From Bacteroidales bacterium (GTDB taxonomy: Bacteria > Bacteroidota > Bacteroidia > Bacteroidales > WCHB1-69), in contig JAQUHH010000111.1 in NCBI GenBank assembly GCA_028683685.1, forward strand, positions 1-7,522: a DNA stretch of 7,522 bases, read 5' to 3'. The position numbers and the translations under genes were made by a program. Below, piece by piece: positions 6,284 to 7,522 of this stretch. Position 1 is the stretch's first letter. Each line of letters opens with the position of its first letter. Under the pieces are notes generated by a model. The model saw nothing but the letters and a program-made list of their open reading frames with translations, was not told the DNA's origin and searched no databases.

Positions 6284-6829
6284 TCAAATTTTGTTTTTTG
6301 CTTTGATTTTAAACCCTATTTGTTTTCTTGGCTCTGGATTTTCTTGCTTTTCTATTAATTCATCCAAATAACTAAAAACCAGCTCTATACTTTTATCATG
6401 ATTTGAAAGTTTCTTCTTAATGGATTCTATTTCAAGCCGTAAACCTAAATTCTCAACTAACATTTCTCTTATTTTTGTAAATATCCGCATTATTTGGATG
6501 TTCACTTGAATCGCCCTATCACTGCTTAAAACTCCTGATAACATGGCTACTCCTTGCTCTGTAAACACATACGGCAAACTTCGTGTTCCGCCTCAACTTG
6601 ATATTCCAGATTGGAAGAGCAAGTTCTCATATTCCTGTTTTGTCAACTGAAACATAAAATCTTCTGGAAAACGCTTAATATTCCTTTTAACTGCCTTATT
6701 TAAATTTCCTGTTGTCACTCCATAAAGCTCCGCTAAATCTTTATCAAACATCACTTTCTTTTCTCTTATCAGATAGATTTTATTACTTATAACTTCATCT
6801 GGTATTATGGATAAATTTGTTTCTGCCAT
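6284..6829 (-). pseudogene. ORF6N-domain gene, right copy, interrupted by one stop codon
   Basis: Read through, the gene has 181 codons plus its stop, the same length as its two neighbours. Codon 79 is TGA (6593-6595). It falls on the tryptophan of the SSWGG motif (TGG in the middle copy), so one G-to-A change explains it; there is no frameshift. Before the stop come NKIYLIREKKVMFDKDLAEL, LNKAVKRNIKRFPEDFMFQLT and QSGISS. After it come GGTRSLPYVFTEQGVAML, RAIQVNIQIMRIF and the coiled-coil tail with RKQIGFK. The rest of the frame is clean, so inactivation looks recent. The 78-residue N-terminal part could still be made from the ATG at 6827-6829, which has a good promoter candidate; it would hold most of the ORF6N domain without the tail. 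This copy is clearly more diverged from the other two than they are from each other at their ends. Confidence 0.85.
6597..6623. repeat. 27-base imperfect palindrome inside the right ORF6N gene
   Basis: This segment has the same length and codon position as the palindrome of the middle copy. Ten of 13 base pairs are kept: cttg at the outer left with caag at the outer right, one pair in between, and ttcca (6604-6608) with tggaa (6612-6616) near the centre. The inner sequence differs from the gtcacaa arms of the other copies, with three paired changes. Confidence 0.75.
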
Positions 6830-6847
6830 ATTGGGTTAAGTTTTTCA

Positions 6848-6877
6848 CAAAATTACTAAAAATGATTTTATTTCAAC
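6848..6877 (-). promoter_or_regulatory. Promoter candidate of the right ORF6N gene
   Basis: The minus strand has TAATTTTG at 6848-6855, an exact TAnnTTTG box, and GTTG at 6874-6877 as -33 element, with 18 bases between the TTG and the -7 box. The ATG lies 18 bases downstream of the box. This is the best promoter candidate in the window. Confidence 0.55.
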
Positions 6878-6962
6878 GGATGATATTTGTTTATTCCTGC
6901 TTTTAATTCCATTACCTAATCGGCATCATTTCTCACTTTAAAAATGTTTTGTAAACCATAAC

Positions 6963-6987
6963 AAAAAAAAGCCCCGTTTCCGGAGCT
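6963..6987 (-). terminator. Rho-independent terminator after the Rhs fragment
   Basis: On the minus strand, AGCTCCG pairs with CGGGGCT around a GAAA tetraloop (6970-6987, one G-T pair) and is followed by eight T residues. It lies 33 bases after the Rhs stop and 134 bases before the right ORF6N start, so those genes should be separate transcripts. On the plus strand it is also followed by five T residues and may work both ways. Confidence 0.85.
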
Positions 6988-7019
6988 CCTTTTTATAATT
7001 TTCTGAAGATTCTTTAGAA

Positions 7020-7460
7020 TTAGTGACTAGTAGGGAAGGCATTTTCACACTGACATTTATATTTAATTTTCTTCCAACTGCTTTTATCTCTTGCAACAGT
7101 ATATACATTAGCCACAATGGTAATTTTATTTCCTTTATCACTTTCTTCTACTCTTATCCCATAATCTCTCCCATCATAATCCACAAACAAAATGGGATTA
7201 TTAGCACAGAAAGCATACGGGCTCAAACTTGGATACTTAGCCATCAAAGGGTCGCAAGCCAACCATCTCCCCAACCTCGAATCATATATCCTTGCACCAA
7301 AATCGTAGCTGTTTCCACTGTCTTGTATCTCATTGTCGTTCTCTTTCCCACCAAAGCCAAACCTATACCTCTCACTCCCAAAAGTTCGTTCATCCATCGG
7401 GCTTCCAAACGGATAAAAATCGCTTTTAGTTCCAAAATCTTTCCAAGGATTTAAAGGCAT
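7020..7460 (-). CDS. Orphan Rhs core tip with short C-terminal tail (truncated at its N-terminus)
   Basis: This 146-residue frame is the last part of an Rhs/YD-repeat polymorphic toxin. Residues 15-98 are the RHS repeat-associated core: DFYPFGSPMDERTF, RYRFGFGGKENDNEIQ, YDFGARIYDSRLGRWLACDP (52-71) and LSPYAFCANNPILFVDYDGR (79-98). A variable tail of 48 residues follows, where a toxin domain normally starts; it contains KITIVANVYT and ends in CENAFPTSH. Full Rhs proteins exceed 1000 residues, and an in-frame TAA lies one codon before the ATG at 7458-7460, so no long N-terminus is attached. The tail is short for a toxin domain and I do not recognise an enzyme motif. It may be an orphan tip kept as a donor for recombination with a full-length rhs gene elsewhere, or a remnant. 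No immunity gene is evident downstream; the next gene is the ORF6N pseudogene. Confidence 0.82.
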   Translation of the reverse strand: MPLNPWKDFGTKSDFYPFGSPMDERTFGSERYRFGFGGKENDNEIQDSGNSYDFGARIYDSRLGRWLACDPLMAKYPSLSPYAFCANNPILFVDYDGRDYGIRVEESDKGNKITIVANVYTVARDKSSWKKIKYKCQCENAFPTSH

Positions 7461-7522
7461 TGTTTAAGTGTTTTGAATTGTAAAAATACATTTTTTTATG
7501 ATACTTTTGTCTTGATACAAAA
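7461..7522. other. AT-rich leader of the Rhs fragment
   Basis: No Rhs-coding sequence continues into this stretch in the Rhs frame. It holds ttttgt/acaaaa inverted repeats (7505-7510 and 7517-7522) and a near match to the -7 box, TATTTTTA on the minus strand at about 7484-7491. It may be a promoter region acquired after truncation; support is weak. Confidence 0.25.

Noticed and set aside
6593..6595. TGA read as tryptophan or selenocysteine
   Set aside because: The sister gene uses TGG at this position, the right copy itself ends in TGA, and no other gene here has an internal TGA; no recoding element is evident.
6577..6829. Frameshift in the right ORF6N gene
   Set aside because: The two open pieces are in the same frame and the combined length matches the sister genes; a single TGA is enough.
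6938..7141. 67-codon minus-strand frame overlapping the Rhs end
   Set aside because: It runs through the terminator hairpin and overlaps the well-supported Rhs core frame.

Overview
The window looks like chromosomal DNA of a Bacteroidota bacterium, probably the Bacteroidales/Marinilabiliales side. The evidence is AT-rich intergenic DNA, several exact matches to the Bacteroidota -7 promoter box (TAnnTTTG), A-rich leaders instead of Shine-Dalgarno sites on the housekeeping genes, a DUF5606 gene, an Rhs tip of Bacteroidota type and ORF6N genes. The assignment rests on recognition from memory, not on a search. Every supported gene is on the minus strand.

The left part (1-4071) is ordinary housekeeping DNA. 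In transcription order it holds purB (adenylosuccinate lyase), an MsbA-like ABC exporter that starts one base after the purB stop, a DUF5606 gene with its own promoter candidate and a good terminator, and the first 84 codons of pyrK, cut by the window edge. A 452-base gap (4072-4523) upstream of purB holds a promoter candidate and a hairpin-rich stretch that looks like an intergenic repeat.

The right part (4455-7522) is accessory DNA. It holds three tandem ORF6N-domain genes (KilA-N/phage antirepressor-like) and, beyond them, an orphan Rhs tip with its own terminator. Only the middle ORF6N gene (5322-5861) is clearly intact. The left copy has CTG where its sister has ATG. The right copy has TGA in place of the tryptophan codon of the SSWGG motif. 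The left and middle copies are mosaics: their two ends and downstream flanks are nearly identical, while a core of about 190-200 bases differs strongly.

The most interesting signal is inside that core. All three genes carry a palindrome at the same codons, next to the ORF6N domain: 31 bases perfect in the left copy, 27 perfect in the middle copy, 27 imperfect in the right copy. The sequence changes between copies, but in five positions both partners of a base pair have changed together, so pairing is kept. This points either to selection on a DNA/RNA structure inside the gene or to a templated mutational process, such as quasipalindrome correction, that rewrites protein residues in pairs. I know of no description of this.
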